From Saposhnikovia divaricata (taxonomy: Eukaryota > Streptophyta > Magnoliopsida > Apiales > Apiaceae): a stretch of 64,000 bases of DNA. The stretch covers positions 180,616,148-180,680,147 of the forward strand of contig CM071598.1 of NCBI GenBank assembly GCA_036435485.1, given 5' to 3'. The translations under genes and the position numbers were made by a program. This document shows positions 1 to 11,103 of the stretch, one piece after another; the stretch's first letter is position 1, and every line of letters begins with the position of its first letter. The notes below the pieces were generated by a model, which searched no databases, was not told the DNA's origin, and worked only from the letters and a program-made list of their open reading frames with translations.

Positions 1-1705
1 ATGGCATGGAATAATCATAAGGAATTCCATGTTTGCCATCATACTTTAGTCCTGATGTTGAAGCCAATCCAACTCCTTCTCTTTTAGTTGGAACCTTTGC
101 ATATTTCATTATAGACTTGAGTGTGTCTTCTCCTTGAACAAATTTTCCCATTCCTTTCTGGAGATTCTTGACTTCAGTTTCCAATTCTTTGATTCTTTCA
201 GCTTGTTGAGATATTTCCACTGAGCATGATTCCCTTGGACTAAATGCTTCTAAACATGCATCTTGAGCCTCTATTTCTGTTCTCAGCTCGCTGAGTTCCT
301 TCATAAGTGTATCATTTCTTTTGGCAAGCACTTTGTTTATCCCTTCAAGCTGGGATATCTCAGCCTTAAGTTCAGTAAGATTTTGAGCATGATTTTTAGC
401 AGGAGTCTTCTCATCCATTAACTCAATTATGATCTTCTTAAGTTGAAAATTCTTCTTTTTGAGTTTAGCATTCTTATCTTTCAACTCTTTGAGTATCTCA
501 TTAGATAAATTACTATGATCCTTCATGGTTAATTCATTTAACATTGAATAATGAGAATATATATCAGAAAAATAATTTACCTCACTATTGTTGTCATCCG
601 AATCCGAGACATCACTATCTACAAGGCCATCTTGAAAAATTCCTTGAGCATCATTCTCATCATCAAGACCAACAAGAGCTAGGTTCACCATTTCATCACT
701 TGATTCATTATCAGAATCTGAATCTTCATCATCACTCCATGTCAAAAGTGCCTTAGCTTTCTTTTTGTCTTTAGAGGCAGCTAGCTGCTTCTGCTTATTT
801 TTTAGCTTGTAGCAATCTCTTTTGTAATGACCTTTCTTGCCACATTCAAAACATGCTTCCTCTTTGACATCTTTCTTTGTTCCAGAAGCTCTACTTTTCT
901 CCTTCTTTAGCTTGTTCATCATGTCAAGCATTTTCTTGATTTTTCTGGATAAAAGAGCCAATTCTTCATCCGAATCTGATTCTGATTCTGAATCCAGCTT
1001 GCTGCTACTGGAATGTAAAGCTAAATTCTTCATCTTTTCAACTGGATCCTTGACTGATTCCATCTTGCTATTAATGATTTTGCTTTCAAACTGCTCCAAC
1101 TCAGCAAACACGGCCAAGTGATCCATAGAATCAATGGAGGGACTAGATTCCAATGCAGTGACTTTAGCTTCGAATATAAATGGAACTGCACCTAGAACTT
1201 TCATGTTGATTTCGTCTTGAGGTATGGTCTTTCCAAGTCCCTTTAGAGTGTTGATAGTGACTTGAAACCTTGCTTGGCTTTCTTTGATAGTTTCACCATT
1301 CTTGAGCTTGAAATTTCCAAAGTCATTCATTAATTTGCTAAGTTTAACTTTTCTCAAAGTTTTCGAACCTTCATGATATGATTCTAAAGCATCCCACATT
1401 TCTTTTGCTGTTTTTAGAGAAGATACTTTGTCATATTCAAATTGATCTAGTGCATTCATAATGGAGTTTCTTGCTTCTCCATTATAACCGCATTTGATAA
1501 TCTCATCGAGAGTAAGATCATCAACATCTTTTGGTTCGTTTTTGTCGTTTAGGAATTCGTAGTTTCCTTTCTGCACAACTCTTAGAACCAGAGGTTTCTT
1601 GGACAAATAAGTCTCCATTCTGCATTTCCACCAATTGTAGTTCTCCGAGCCAGTGAGAAGAGGTGCTTTATAATCCGACCTTGCTTCAAGATAATTGTCA
1701 GCCAT
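1..1705 (-). CDS. Copia gag (Gag-Pol N-terminus), truncated by window edge
   Basis: The frame starts with ATG at 1705-1703 (reads MADNYLEARSDYKAP) and has no stop down to base 1, about 568 residues. The N-terminal part has the usual plant Copia gag layout, with Trp pairs early (NYNWWKCRMETYLS) and a UBN2-type central region. A CCHC zinc knuckle (CFECGKKGHYKRDC) lies at about residues 285-298 (bases 852-812). After it come a very acidic Ser/Asp/Glu stretch and a long Lys/Glu/Leu-rich region likely to form coiled coil. Gag packages the element RNA into virus-like particles in the cytoplasm. The start is 45 bases downstream of the primer-binding site. No lesion is visible in the part seen. Confidence 0.85.
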   Translation of the reverse strand, partial: MADNYLEARSDYKAPLLTGSENYNWWKCRMETYLSKKPLVLRVVQKGNYEFLNDKNEPKDVDDLTLDEIIKCGYNGEARNSIMNALDQFEYDKVSSLKTAKEMWDALESYHEGSKTLRKVKLSKLMNDFGNFKLKNGETIKESQARFQVTINTLKGLGKTIPQDEINMKVLGAVPFIFEAKVTALESSPSIDSMDHLAVFAELEQFESKIINSKMESVKDPVEKMKNLALHSSSSKLDSESESDSDEELALLSRKIKKMLDMMNKLKKEKSRASGTKKDVKEEACFECGKKGHYKRDCYKLKNKQKQLAASKDKKKAKALLTWSDDEDSDSDNESSDEMVNLALVGLDDENDAQGIFQDGLVDSDVSDSDDNNSEVNYFSDIYSHYSMLNELTMKDHSNLSNEILKELKDKNAKLKKKNFQLKKIIIELMDEKTPAKNHAQNLTELKAEISQLEGINKVLAKRNDTLMKELSELRTEIEAQDACLEAFSPRESCSVEISQQAERIKELETEVKNLQKGMGKFVQGEDTLKSIMKYAKVPTKREGVGLASTSGLKYDGKHGIPYDYSMP

Positions 1706-1749
1706 TTGATCGATACTTTTCCTGTTACAGAAATATTAGTATACCAAAG

Positions 1750-1760
1750 CTCTGATACCA
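1750..1760 (-). other. primer-binding site (initiator Met-tRNA type)
   Basis: On the minus strand the sequence reads tggtatcagag, the standard plant Copia match to the 3' end of initiator Met-tRNA, two bases inside the LTR border. It primes minus-strand DNA synthesis. Confidence 0.85.
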
Positions 1761-1762
1761 AA

Positions 1763-3150
1763 TGAAAATACACCTAGAGGGGAGGGATGAATAGGTGTTA
1801 TGACTAACAATGATCAAATAAAATTTTCTGCCTAAAAAATATAGACTGGCAGTTAGCTGGATACGATAGGCAGCTAACTAGGTTAACCAAATGAAACAGA
1901 TTAATGAATAGGCAGCTAGTTGTGATATGCAATGCAGAAAGATAAAATTGCAGTAAGTAAAGAACACCAAGAATTTTAGCTAGGTTCGACCCCTAATCGT
2001 CTATGGTCTACGTCCTAGTCCCTTACCAACTTGGTAAGAGAATATATTATTGATCACAAGAAAATCCAATTACAACTCAATAATATATCTACCTTATCAC
2101 CCAGTTACTGACTGCAGCTAGCTGGAACCCCTTGTTTCCTGAACACATCTCTCTAAGTTCTATACTTAAACCAAGTATAAACTTCTCTAGCCTAATGCTC
2201 CTTGAACCCTTGTTCCACAAGGTCAACAATTTAGCAACTACCAACTTTACAAGTTGAACAATACAATGGATAAAAATAATTACAACTCAAGGATATGAAC
2301 TCTATAAAACTCGATGTATATATTATAGTACAGGAGCTCTTTTGAAAGGATGTGCAGAGTTGTTTCTTGTATTCTTGAATATAGCTTGAAGGTTCTTAAT
2401 TTCTTCAGAGGAGAAATATGCAAGCCTTTATAGTGAAGTACACGAGCTACAAATTATGAACAATCTTGCAACGGTCTTGAAGATCACTTCTCTTTGGCTT
2501 TGTTCAAATTAATTGCACTACTAACGTTCACCTGTAGGTTTGATATATATATTAATCTGAAGATTTAATGATTCTTATTCAGAGAAATAAAACCAGAGAA
2601 AAGAGAGAGAAATAAGAATGATTAAGCTTGAAGAAAACCGTTAGATAGAAATGAAGAGCATAATGAATTTGATAATAAGTACATGTGTTTTATTTTGATA
2701 CTTTTCTACTAGACAACCGGTGGTGGAGTTGTCGAAGTAAGGAATGTTTGAATATAATAAGTGCATGCTTGAAAAGTAAGCACATGGGTTGCTTTTAAAA
2801 GAACATTAAATAATTCAAAGATTCCTTTACTAAGGAAAGTTGTTTTAGAAAAGCTATAGAATGAAGAGTGTTTTAAATATAAATATATATCATGAATGAA
2901 TGTTCAGACCACTCTTGAATTTTAAGACTAATTAAAAACCATATAGTCGAACTTCCCTTTTATATACTGGACAGACTGCCAGCTTGCTGAGATACTTTGT
3001 CAGCTAGCTTAAATGCCCTACCAGCTAGCTGAGATGCCCTGTGTTTTGCTGTGAATTGATGTGAATAATTAACGTGCAAAACAATGTTTATCCAGAACAT
3101 ATTCCCAGCTTGCTACCTAGGTATGATCATCAAAATTAGAGGGTTTCACA
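1763..3150 (-). repeat. Copia 5' LTR, about 1.39 kb
   Basis: Read on the plus strand it begins tgaaaatacacc and ends ttcaca, so it has TG...CA ends on both strands. The border with the primer-binding site is clear; the outer end (3148, 3150 or 3152) is set by where CRK coding sequence starts. It carries several scattered copies of a cagctagct-like motif (near 1855, 1873, 1913, 2112, 2979, 3001, 3021, 3108). Confidence 0.7.
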
Positions 3151-3289
3151 CAGTACCATTGATACAGAAGTGCCATTTCTTACGGAAAATACGGATTCTC
3201 GGTTAAGCAACAATTCTAAAAACAGCATAGAAAATTCTGTCAAGTACTCTATCAATGAGGCATCAATCTCCGGTCTATATCCACGATGA
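3151..3289 (+). pseudogene. CRK0: last 45 codons of a CRK gene cut by Copia insertion
   Basis: From 3152 the plus strand has an open frame of 45 codons ending in TGA at 3287-3289. It begins STIDTEVPFLTEN and ends NEASISGLYPR, the typical C-terminal tail of cysteine-rich receptor-like kinases (CRK3 and CRK4 here end DDASITGIYPR). It starts directly at the outer edge of the Copia LTR. The inference is that a complete CRK gene once stood here and that the rest of its final exon continues to the left beyond the element. The fragment alone cannot encode a kinase. It is too short and lacks a start, so ordinary ORF calling misses it. Confidence 0.8.
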
Positions 3290-4344
3290 TTTGTGTTTGA
3301 TTTAAAAAAATGCTTGCTCAACTGATACTGTTATCAGTGTAGCAGTTTCTTAACTTTTATTTGTCAATATTGTGACTCATGTTTGATCATGCACAAAATT
3401 TTTAGCATTTATATTTTCGATGAATTGTGTTACAATTGTTTCTCTAAAACCAAAGAATCAAAAACATAAAAAGATAATCTATAAAAAACAAGCAGCTTGC
3501 CTTTGTAAAGGGTGTTCAACCCAAGTCCCAGATGAGGAGATAAAAAAGATATATCTTGAATATATGCGGTCAAACAACTCAATTACCTTTTGGGAGTCCA
3601 AGAACAAATCCGTGGGACTTGACCATGGTTCAAAGCGGACAATATCATGTTAATGTGGAGTTAAAGAGGGCTTTACAGCCTCGTGGAAACCGAGAATGTT
3701 TGATAATGAACTACCTGGGGGTCGAGAAGCCAGGTCAAAAGCATTTGTCAATAGATGGAATACTTAAACAAGACTACATCCCAAACCTTTTAGCCTTGAG
3801 TATGAGTACAACGATAGAGGCCTGCCAAAACTATCCTTGTCAAAATATAAAATGCATAATAACGTAAAATTAAGGAAATTAGTTATTTATGTCTTCCCCT
3901 GCTGTTCCAATCAGCTGCAATTTGCTTAATAATTAAGTCGATTTCGTAATGTTAATTTTCCATGATCCTTTTATTTATCTTCACATATGAACATATGAGT
4001 TTAAGAAAGGCTTTGAATACTGGTTTAAATGTTTGTATGATCTCATCAGTGACCTATAATACGTTAAAGGAGATAAGAGTTGATACTTGACAGGTAGCTT
4101 TAGCTCAGATTAAATAATAATTTGAAAAAATAGTATCCATTAGAATCATCATTAACTATTACTATATGCTTAACAAAAATTTAATTTCACATCCGAAGTT
4201 GACTTTTAAGCATTAACTGTTCTATGTATAATTAGATTAGCAGCTGGAAAATTCTTGTCAACAACAAAAAAAAAAAAAAAAAAGATTAGCAGCAGGAAAA
4301 TAAGAAACACAACTTCATATCAAGTTCTCAAGGTTAATTACGAA
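3290..4344 (+). promoter_or_regulatory. CRK0-CRK1 spacer, containing the CRK1 promoter and 5' UTR
   Basis: No gene is seen. Two blocks (about 3500-3620 and 3930-4165) match blocks downstream of CRK1 (about 7440-7560 and 7870-8160), so the spacer was duplicated with the gene. A run of 18 A precedes the CRK1 start (near 4265-4283). No TATA box can be chosen with confidence. Confidence 0.5.
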
Positions 4345-7110
4345 ATGATGGTGTTAAGTTCTCCCGGAATGCTTGTATTCACTTTTTGTATTTTTGTAGG
4401 CAGTATCTCTGTTACCTGGTCCAAATACATAATCCACAGCTGCGGAACAAGTGGTAACTACACAAATAACAGTACATACGAAAAAAACTTGGATAGGGCA
4501 TTAGCCACCCTCTTTACTACAGCAAATTTAAGCAACTCTGGTTTCTACAACGCCTCGGTGGGTGAAGATTTGGACAGAGTTAACACGCTTGTGCTTTGTA
4601 GAAAGGACTTTCAACCCGATGTTTGTAGAAGTTGTGTCAATGACTCTATTAACAGGATAAGAGGATTATGTCCTAACCAAAATGAGGCTGTTGAATGGTA
4701 TGATGAGTGCACGTTAAGGTACTCAAATCGCTTCCTTCTTAACAACGTTGACACTCGGCCAACCTGGACATATTTAAATTCCAACAATGCAACTGATGTT
4801 CCTCAGTTTGATCAGGACCTCAGAAAATTGTTGGATAATTTGAAAGTCCAAGCTGCTCAAAAGAAGTTTGCTACAGGGAATATAAGTAGCCCGGAAGTGT
4901 TGACCATATATGGGCTTATGCAGTGTAGTCCTGATTTATCTTCAACACAGTGCAATGATTGTCTTGATACGGTTATTGGAGAACTTTCATCATGTTGTAG
5001 TGCTGGAATTGGAGGGCAAATTTTCAATCCGAGCTGTAAGCTTATTTATGAGATCAGACGTTTTTTTAACGAAATTACTCCAGTTGATGCACCACCGCCA
5101 AGGCAACAGCTGTCTCCACCACCACCCCCATCCATGCCTCCTGGTAAAGAACAGATTTTCAGTCTCCCTTAAAGTTGCGTATTTTTTCCCTTGAAATATT
5201 GTAGTCCATATGAGAGTAATATAAAGACTTTTCCTGCTTTCTACAGGCAAAGATAATAATACCATGAGAACAGTAATCATAAGCGCAGTAGTGATTTCTG
5301 GTGTTTTTGTGCTCTTGCTTGTTATATTTTGCATCTTTAGAAGAAAGAAAAAGCACCGTCTAACTACTGGGAGATTCCAGCGTAAGTTTTGTTGTTTGTC
5401 ACTATTATTAGTTTTCCATCATTGCTTGAAATGTTGTAGGGCTAAAAGACTATTCTAACTTGTTCATATGAATTAAGTGTCATCCAAGAAAACTGATATT
5501 GCAATATGGTTATGTTTGTCCATTCAATAGTGTTTGTGTTTGTTTTTCAGACGGAACTGTGGAAGATATAAGCAACGTGGAATCCCTGCAGTACGACTTT
5601 AGTGCAGTAAAATTCGCTACAAATACCTTCTCAGATAGCAATAAGCTGGGACAAGGTGGATTTGGAGCTGTTTACAAGGTGAATAAATAGCAAAGTTAAA
5701 GAAAAACATGTCTTAACTAACTTAGCAAAAAAAACATGTTTTCACTTGTCAAAAGCAACAAAATATAGGATTAACTAGAATTACTAGTTATAAACTTTTC
5801 TTCCGTTATATATGCTTCTCACAAATCTCACCTTACTTCTCTTCCTTTTATATTGTAGGGTACTTTTGAAAATGGTCAAGAAGTAGCAGTGAAGAGGCTT
5901 TCTAGAGGTTCAGTACAAGGTGAACAAGAATTCAAAAACGAGATCATATTAGTGGCACGATTGCAACACAGAAATTTAGTTAGACTCCTTGGTTTTTGCT
6001 TAGAAGGACCAGAAAGACTTTTGATTTATGAGTTTGTGCCTAATGCAAGTCTTGACCATTTAATATTTGGTAAGGAATTTTGCCCCTCTATTCTCTGTAG
6101 ATGCTTTCTTTTAGCTAGGATTTAAGTGTTCTTATTTTTGCCTATTCTGTTAATGGTTTACCATGGCCTATATGAGAATTTCTATTATAGATCCAGTGAA
6201 GCGTTCATATTTGGATTGGGAAAGACGATATAAAATCATAGGAGGAGTTGCCAGGGGATTGCTCTACCTGCATGAAGATTCTAGATTACGAATTATTCAC
6301 CGTGATCTAAAAGCTGCTAACGTTTTGCTAGATGGGGAGATGAATCCTAAGATTGCAGATTTCGGAATGGCAAGGCTATTCAACTTAGATGAAACTCAAG
6401 GAATTACAAATAGAATTGTGGGAACATAGTAAGTTCCTACCACTAAAGATCAAAATTATAAAAAATTTATATACTGACGTAAACTTGAATATCATCCTTG
6501 CTTTTAGAATAAACTTGATGTGAACAATGTCTGTCCGTGCATTGCAGTGGATATATGGCACCTGAGTATGCCTTGTATGGACAGTTCTCAGTAAAGTCTG
6601 ATGTGTTTAGCTTCGGTGTTTTACTTCTCGAAATAGTAAGTGGTCAAAAGAACCACACTTTTCAGAATGAGGAGAATATAGGGGACCTTGCAAGCTTTGT
6701 AAGTTTAACTATACAAAAGTTAATCATCACACTGATGCCTTTCCCTAAAATTTTAAAAAGACTTAATTTACTTGTTGCATTTGATTATCATTGAATTATT
6801 TTAGGCTTGGAAAAATTGGCGAGAAGGGACTGCATCCAATGTTATAGATCCAATATTAAGAAACAGTTCAGGTTCAATACACGAAATGATGAGATGTATT
6901 CATATCGGGTTACTTTGTGTGCAAGAAGATGTTAGAGACAGACCTACAATGGCATCAGTGGTGCTTATGCTCAATAGCTTCTCACTCACTCTTGCAATAC
7001 CTTCAGAGCCTGGTTTTTTTATGCAGGGTAGTTTTGTTCCTGAAGTCCCATTGTTTAGTAGTAATGTTAACTCAGGGGTGAGCACTGTGAACAAAAACTC
7101 CACACTTTAG
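4345..7110 (+). CDS. CRK1: cysteine-rich receptor-like protein kinase, 655 aa, seven exons
   Basis: Predicted exons: 4345-5143, 5247-5381, 5551-5678, 5859-6069, 6191-6428, 6548-6698, 6805-7110; all have GT-AG borders and phases agree. The start is the first ATG (a second follows at once); the longer open frame upstream begins with TTG and codes poly-Lys from an A-run. Signal peptide about 1-27. Two DUF26 domains show the C-X8-C-X2-C motif (C85/C94/C97 and C194/C203/C206). A Pro-rich stalk is followed by a membrane segment at about 276-298. Kinase: glycine loop 344-354 (LGQGGFGAVYK), ATP lysine K366, HRD aspartate D463, DFG 481-483; an RD kinase. The TAG at 7108-7110 is followed in frame by ASITS, so the conserved C-terminal EASI tail has been lost by a nonsense change (probably GAG to TAG). 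Family role: plasma-membrane stress and immune signalling. Confidence 0.88.
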
Positions 7111-7146
7111 GCATCAATCACAAGTACGTATATGTCAGCTATATTA

Positions 7147-7303
7147 CTCCCTCCGTCCCGAATTATATGAGATTGTTTGACTTTCACCGAGATTAAAAAA
7201 AGATAGTAAAAAAGAGTAAAGTTAGTTGAAAAGTGTATAAAATGGTAGGACCTATCAACATTTAATAATAAATTTGAGATAGTGGAGAAAAGTAGTGGGT
7301 GTA
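7147..7303 (+). mobile_element. Stowaway-like (Tc1/mariner) MITE half, in CRK1 3' flank
   Basis: It begins with the Stowaway terminal sequence ctccctccgtccc directly after a TA (7145-7146). The next 150 bases match, in reverse complement, 33145-32989, the right half of a second copy. The expected right terminus is not seen after 7303, so this copy appears to be half of an element. Confidence 0.6.
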
Positions 7304-7429
7304 ATAATATTTATATTCATCAAAAAAAATTGGGCAAGACTTGTCCATCACGATCAGAAACTGAAAGCAATGTTTATTTTTTGAAAGCAAATCAAGCAAT
7401 GATAGATTAACATATTAAACTTTGCTAAT

Positions 7430-8220
7430 TTTTGTGTTGGTGTCAACCCAAGTACCAAATCGAGGAGGTAAGAGATAGTTCACTTGTATTTATATAGCAA
7501 CCAGTTAACTCCAATACGACGAGGTCTTTTGGGAGTACCCAAAAACAAATTATAACTTGCTGGCGGCCCAACACATAGCAAGGATTCTTTGTTGAATGTC
7601 AAATTCAAGGAAATGAATGAATCTGTTCAAACACACTTTTTTTTTTTCCTGTGAGGAAGTCTTCCACCTTATAATCTCTAGAATAGAATAGTTTTCAGAA
7701 CCTGCTTGTCAAAACAAAACAACCAAGGAAGTAAAGTTATGGACACTACTTACTGTCCTCGACCCTGCAATTTCAGTATACTGTGATTTTCTTGGTAATT
7801 CACCAAGTCACTAACACAACGAAATTGAGAAATAAATCCTAAAGTATACATTCAAAAATTTTAGGCCTTAAACTACTAATAAAGTCGATTTCTGCCTGTC
7901 AATTTTCTGTTATATGTTACTCCATGCTTTTCCATATCTTTCCATTTAATTAAAGTCATTATACGAAAGACTCTGAATACTTTTTTAGTCAAGAGGCATT
8001 TGGAAAGTGTTAAACAGATGTGTGCCAAAGCAAATAAACAGTTGTAATATATGCTTTAGTTAATCAGTGACTCCTAAGACGTTAATGAAGATGATCACTG
8101 ACTTGATAAGTAGTCTTAGTCTGAAATATAAGTATCATCATTAATCATTTTATGCTTTTACCAAATTTTATACTACCTGCAAGTGCAAAGTTCATTTTTC
8201 AGCCTAGCTGCACCATTCTG
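7430..8220 (+). repeat. diverged duplicate of the CRK1 upstream region
   Basis: Block by block this matches 3490-4200: the caacccaagt...gaggag block (7447 vs 3517), the cttttgggagt block (7527 vs 3585), the aagtcgattt block (7882 vs 3934), the gaatact block (7974 vs 4014) and the atcagtgac...acgttaa block (8064 vs 4047). It is read as the promoter of a further CRK copy whose coding part has decayed. Confidence 0.65.
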
Positions 8221-8226
8221 TATTTC

Positions 8227-8460
8227 TGTTAACTACATCTACAATGGATAATTCACTAATCACAGTACTCTATCTTCTAGAAGCTCAAGTTTCATCTACT
8301 AACTAATTATGCGGTTACACTCACACTAGTAATATTGTATTTTTCTCATAAGCAGTACTTGTATGTGTCTAAAAAATGTTCATACTTTAACCCAGATATG
8401 TCCTAATTGTGTCCTAAGTTGTTCTGCAAGTGTTAAAAGATTTGCTCCGTCTCTATAGTT
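8227..8460 (+). pseudogene. possible decayed CRK exon 1 behind the duplicated promoter
   Basis: After the duplicated promoter, 8385-8415 (tttaacccagat ... aattgtgtc) resembles the first DUF26 motif of CRK1 at 4609-4639 (tttcaacccgat ... agttgtgtc). 8230-8245 weakly resembles the start of the mature CRK1 ectodomain. The frame is broken by stops. Position and order fit a CRK relic, but the match is short. Confidence 0.35.
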
Positions 8461-9402
8461 CAATGTTAATTTGGTAAGCTAGCATTAATTTGTTAAGGAA
8501 ATAGAAGTGCCTAGAGACCGAGCTCGCGCTAGACCACGAGGCAAATAGGTTTTGGAGATGATCAAAGAAAAAATGTACAAGACTATAGTCTATAGTACTG
8601 TCAACAGGCACCATATCTTCTGTGCAAAAATAATGCTCACCAGTAGTAGTAGGCTAGTAGCCAAGCCGGTCCAACCATTTAACCAATTAAGCAATGACTT
8701 GCCCAAAATTTTTAAATCATGTATATATTTTATATATTTTATATATTTTGTTTTTACTGTGGATAATCAAATTGTTTTTTTTAATAATTAGACTTATATG
8801 TCTTACGAATGAGTATCTATTTTTAACAAATCATAGGGATGAACGAGAATCGAACTCAGAAATTAGGACGAAAAATTGGGACAAAAAAATAAGATCTTAC
8901 CACTTTGAATGACAAAATTATAGGAGTTAAAGGGTCTAATGACAACGCTAAATAAAACAACGGCATATACATTAAAAAGCAATCAACATGCTTTCCTAAA
9001 TCGACTTGTTATCTCCTTATCACCCTCTTCTTTAGATGACCTATAAATCATTCTACTGGATTTTTACTTATCTTCTTTTATAGCCTCATTTTTACTTAAA
9101 AAAATCCATGATCAACAAGAAGTCAAGAACGCTAAGTGAATTTACAATTTTATCGATTGAAAAAAATATGTTAGAAAAATTGATTACAAAATTTTGATTA
9201 TTTTGCATCTAAAAAAGTAAAAATTTTAAAATTATAATCTTAGCAAAAAAAAGGCCCAATTTCATTTAGCAAAGAAAAAAGGCCCAAATTCACTCAGCAA
9301 AATTGAAAAAAAAAAAAAAAAAACTCCAAATTCCAAATTTTGCTTGAGACCCTCGGAAAGGCCGGACCGGCCATGCTAGTAGCACATTCATGTTCGGCCA
9401 GG
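8461..9402. other. AT-rich intergenic DNA, no gene seen
   Basis: Short open frames at 8552-8791 and 8694-8912 are low-complexity (Ile/Tyr/Phe-rich from tataatatatt runs) and match nothing I recognise. Around 9310 there is an 18-base A run. Confidence 0.5.
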
Positions 9403-9410
9403 TGCAGCAG

Positions 9411-9724
9411 TAGAGCTGTAATTCGGGTCGAGTCGGGTAGTTATTCGAGTCGAATTTTTTTTTCACGAGCCGAGTCTGCTCGTTTAACTAAACGAGCCTA
9501 ATTTTCTGCCCGAACTCGGCTCGTTTAACTAAACAAGTCGAGTCGAGCCGGCTCGTTAGCTAAACGAGCCTATTTAAACGAGCGAGCGAGCCGAAATAAT
9601 ATTTAAACGAGCCTAATTTTCTACCTGAACTCGGCTCGTTTAATTTCACGAGCCGAGTCGAGCCAGCTTAAACGAATTCGAGCCGAGCGAGTTCGCGAGC
9701 CACCCGACTCGAATTACAGCTCTA
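9411..9724. mobile_element. hAT-type MITE, 314 bp, with exact 8-bp target duplication
   Basis: The terminal inverted repeats begin tagagctgtaattcg at both ends (9411 inward and 9724 inward). The 8-base direct repeat tgcagcag flanks it at 9403-9410 and 9725-9732. Eight-base duplications are the hAT signature. The interior is built of many direct and inverted copies of gagccgag / ctcggctcg and taaacgagcc, so a transcript would fold into a long hairpin. No coding capacity. Confidence 0.9.
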
Positions 9725-9779
9725 TGCAGCAGTGTGACTGTACTTATACTGTTATTCCCAGATTACACACTTGTATAAT

Positions 9780-10743
9780 TGTAGAAGGAGGGGGGGTTGA
9801 ATACAATTCTTGATATTTATAAATTCCTGATAAGAACTCTAGAAATCTATAAGAAGCTAATTGCTATATAAAGATTAATGCACAAACACATATAAAATCA
9901 GGTAGTTAAATGCACCACCTGAAGCTTTTATTTGAAGAAAACTCTGTGATACAAATGTACACAGCTGCTGTTTTACAACTCTTTGCTTTCTAAGGATATT
10001 CAAGAAAACCTTAAGCAAATGTATCTGTTTTCTTAGCTTCTAAAGAGTTGCTACACTTGGTTATATATCCCAAGTTTACAAGTACTATAGGAATAAGATA
10101 ATACTAATCTAATTCGAGTTGACTTGCTACTTCACTCCAAATACACATGTAGCCGAAAGGTTGTCCTTGTGAACTGACTTGTCCCTTGCACCTTTCTTGT
10201 ATTCATAGTGTAAACGGAATGCTTCTTTCTTCTGCGTTTCCAAAGTATGGTTGCCATACTGTTTTTTTGTACCTACTATCAACCCATGTGATCTGTCAGT
10301 CAAACCTGTCTTTATCAACTGCTAATCCCCAGCTAGCATAGAAGAAAGTGTTAATGATTATCCGTTGACATTGTACACTGTCATCCGTTGATAATAGATT
10401 GAGCTGTATCCGTTGATATTGTAGATTTGAGCTGTATCCGTTGATAGAGTTCTGTCTTCATCCGTTGATACACTTTCACTTAAACAGAATTACATAGCAT
10501 AGCTTATTTACAATTGGATACCCTATTCTGCCTATCCATTGATGGTCAACATGACTGTGGATAAAAACACTATCAATTGATAACATAGAGATACTGCAGT
10601 ATGCTACAAAACCTCATCCGTTGATGAGCTACCTGTCAACGGATAGAGTTATAATTCCTCATCCATTGATAGTTACAAAACATGACTTATACAATTTGTG
10701 CATAAAATGTGAAGTTATCATCAAGTACAACATATTCCTAACA
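9780..10743 (-). repeat. solo LTR of a Copia element, about 964 bp
   Basis: It begins tgtagaaggagg (plus strand) and ends cctaaca; read on the minus strand it starts tgttaggaatatg, a common plant Copia LTR start. No primer-binding site or internal region follows on either side. Flanks are tataa / tatac, an imperfect 5-base duplication. The middle (10360-10670) carries about ten copies of atccgttgata or close variants, including one inverted copy near 10629. Confidence 0.75.
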
Positions 10744-11103
10744 TATACCACTTGGCTTATATAAATACTATGCCAATACTATGCCGGATCCTGATCCGTT
10801 GCTACCCGTCAATCTTATTATATACTTATATATAATAAGCATAAAAGATATGTTATCTATAATTTTGGTCACTATACTATCAAAATAATCTTAGTTGTTG
10901 AATTTAATATTTTTAAAAATAGACGATCAACAATATATCATATTATAAACAAAATTACAATTTAAAAAGGATATAATTAAAAAAGGTTGTGTTAAAATTG
11001 AAATTTAAAAAAAATTATAATATGAAAAGGATATAATTAAAAAAGAATACAATTGGAATTTTATTTATTTTTTATTAATATTAAAAAAAAGTTCATATTT
11101 ACT

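Larger units (their letters stand above)
1..3150 (-). mobile_element. Ty1/Copia LTR retrotransposon, partial (runs off left edge)
   Basis: On the minus strand, in order: a 5' LTR (3150 to 1763), a primer-binding site for initiator Met-tRNA (1760-1750), then a gag frame that stays open to base 1. The pol region and the 3' LTR lie outside the window. The right border falls exactly where CRK coding sequence begins (3151/3152), so the element sits in the last exon of a CRK gene. The target-site duplication cannot be checked because the other end is missing. Confidence 0.85.

Noticed and set aside
3420..3867. Two overlapping small frames upstream of CRK1
   Set aside because: They lie in duplicated spacer DNA; the matching region at 7.4-7.9 kb does not keep the frames.
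4255..4344. N-terminal extension of CRK1 with a poly-Lys run
   Set aside because: It begins with TTG and reads through an A-run; the ATG at 4345 gives a normal signal peptide.
10360..10680. Spaced atccgttgata repeats as a CRISPR-like array
   Set aside because: Repeat unit too short, spacing irregular, one copy inverted, located in a solo LTR of a plant genome.
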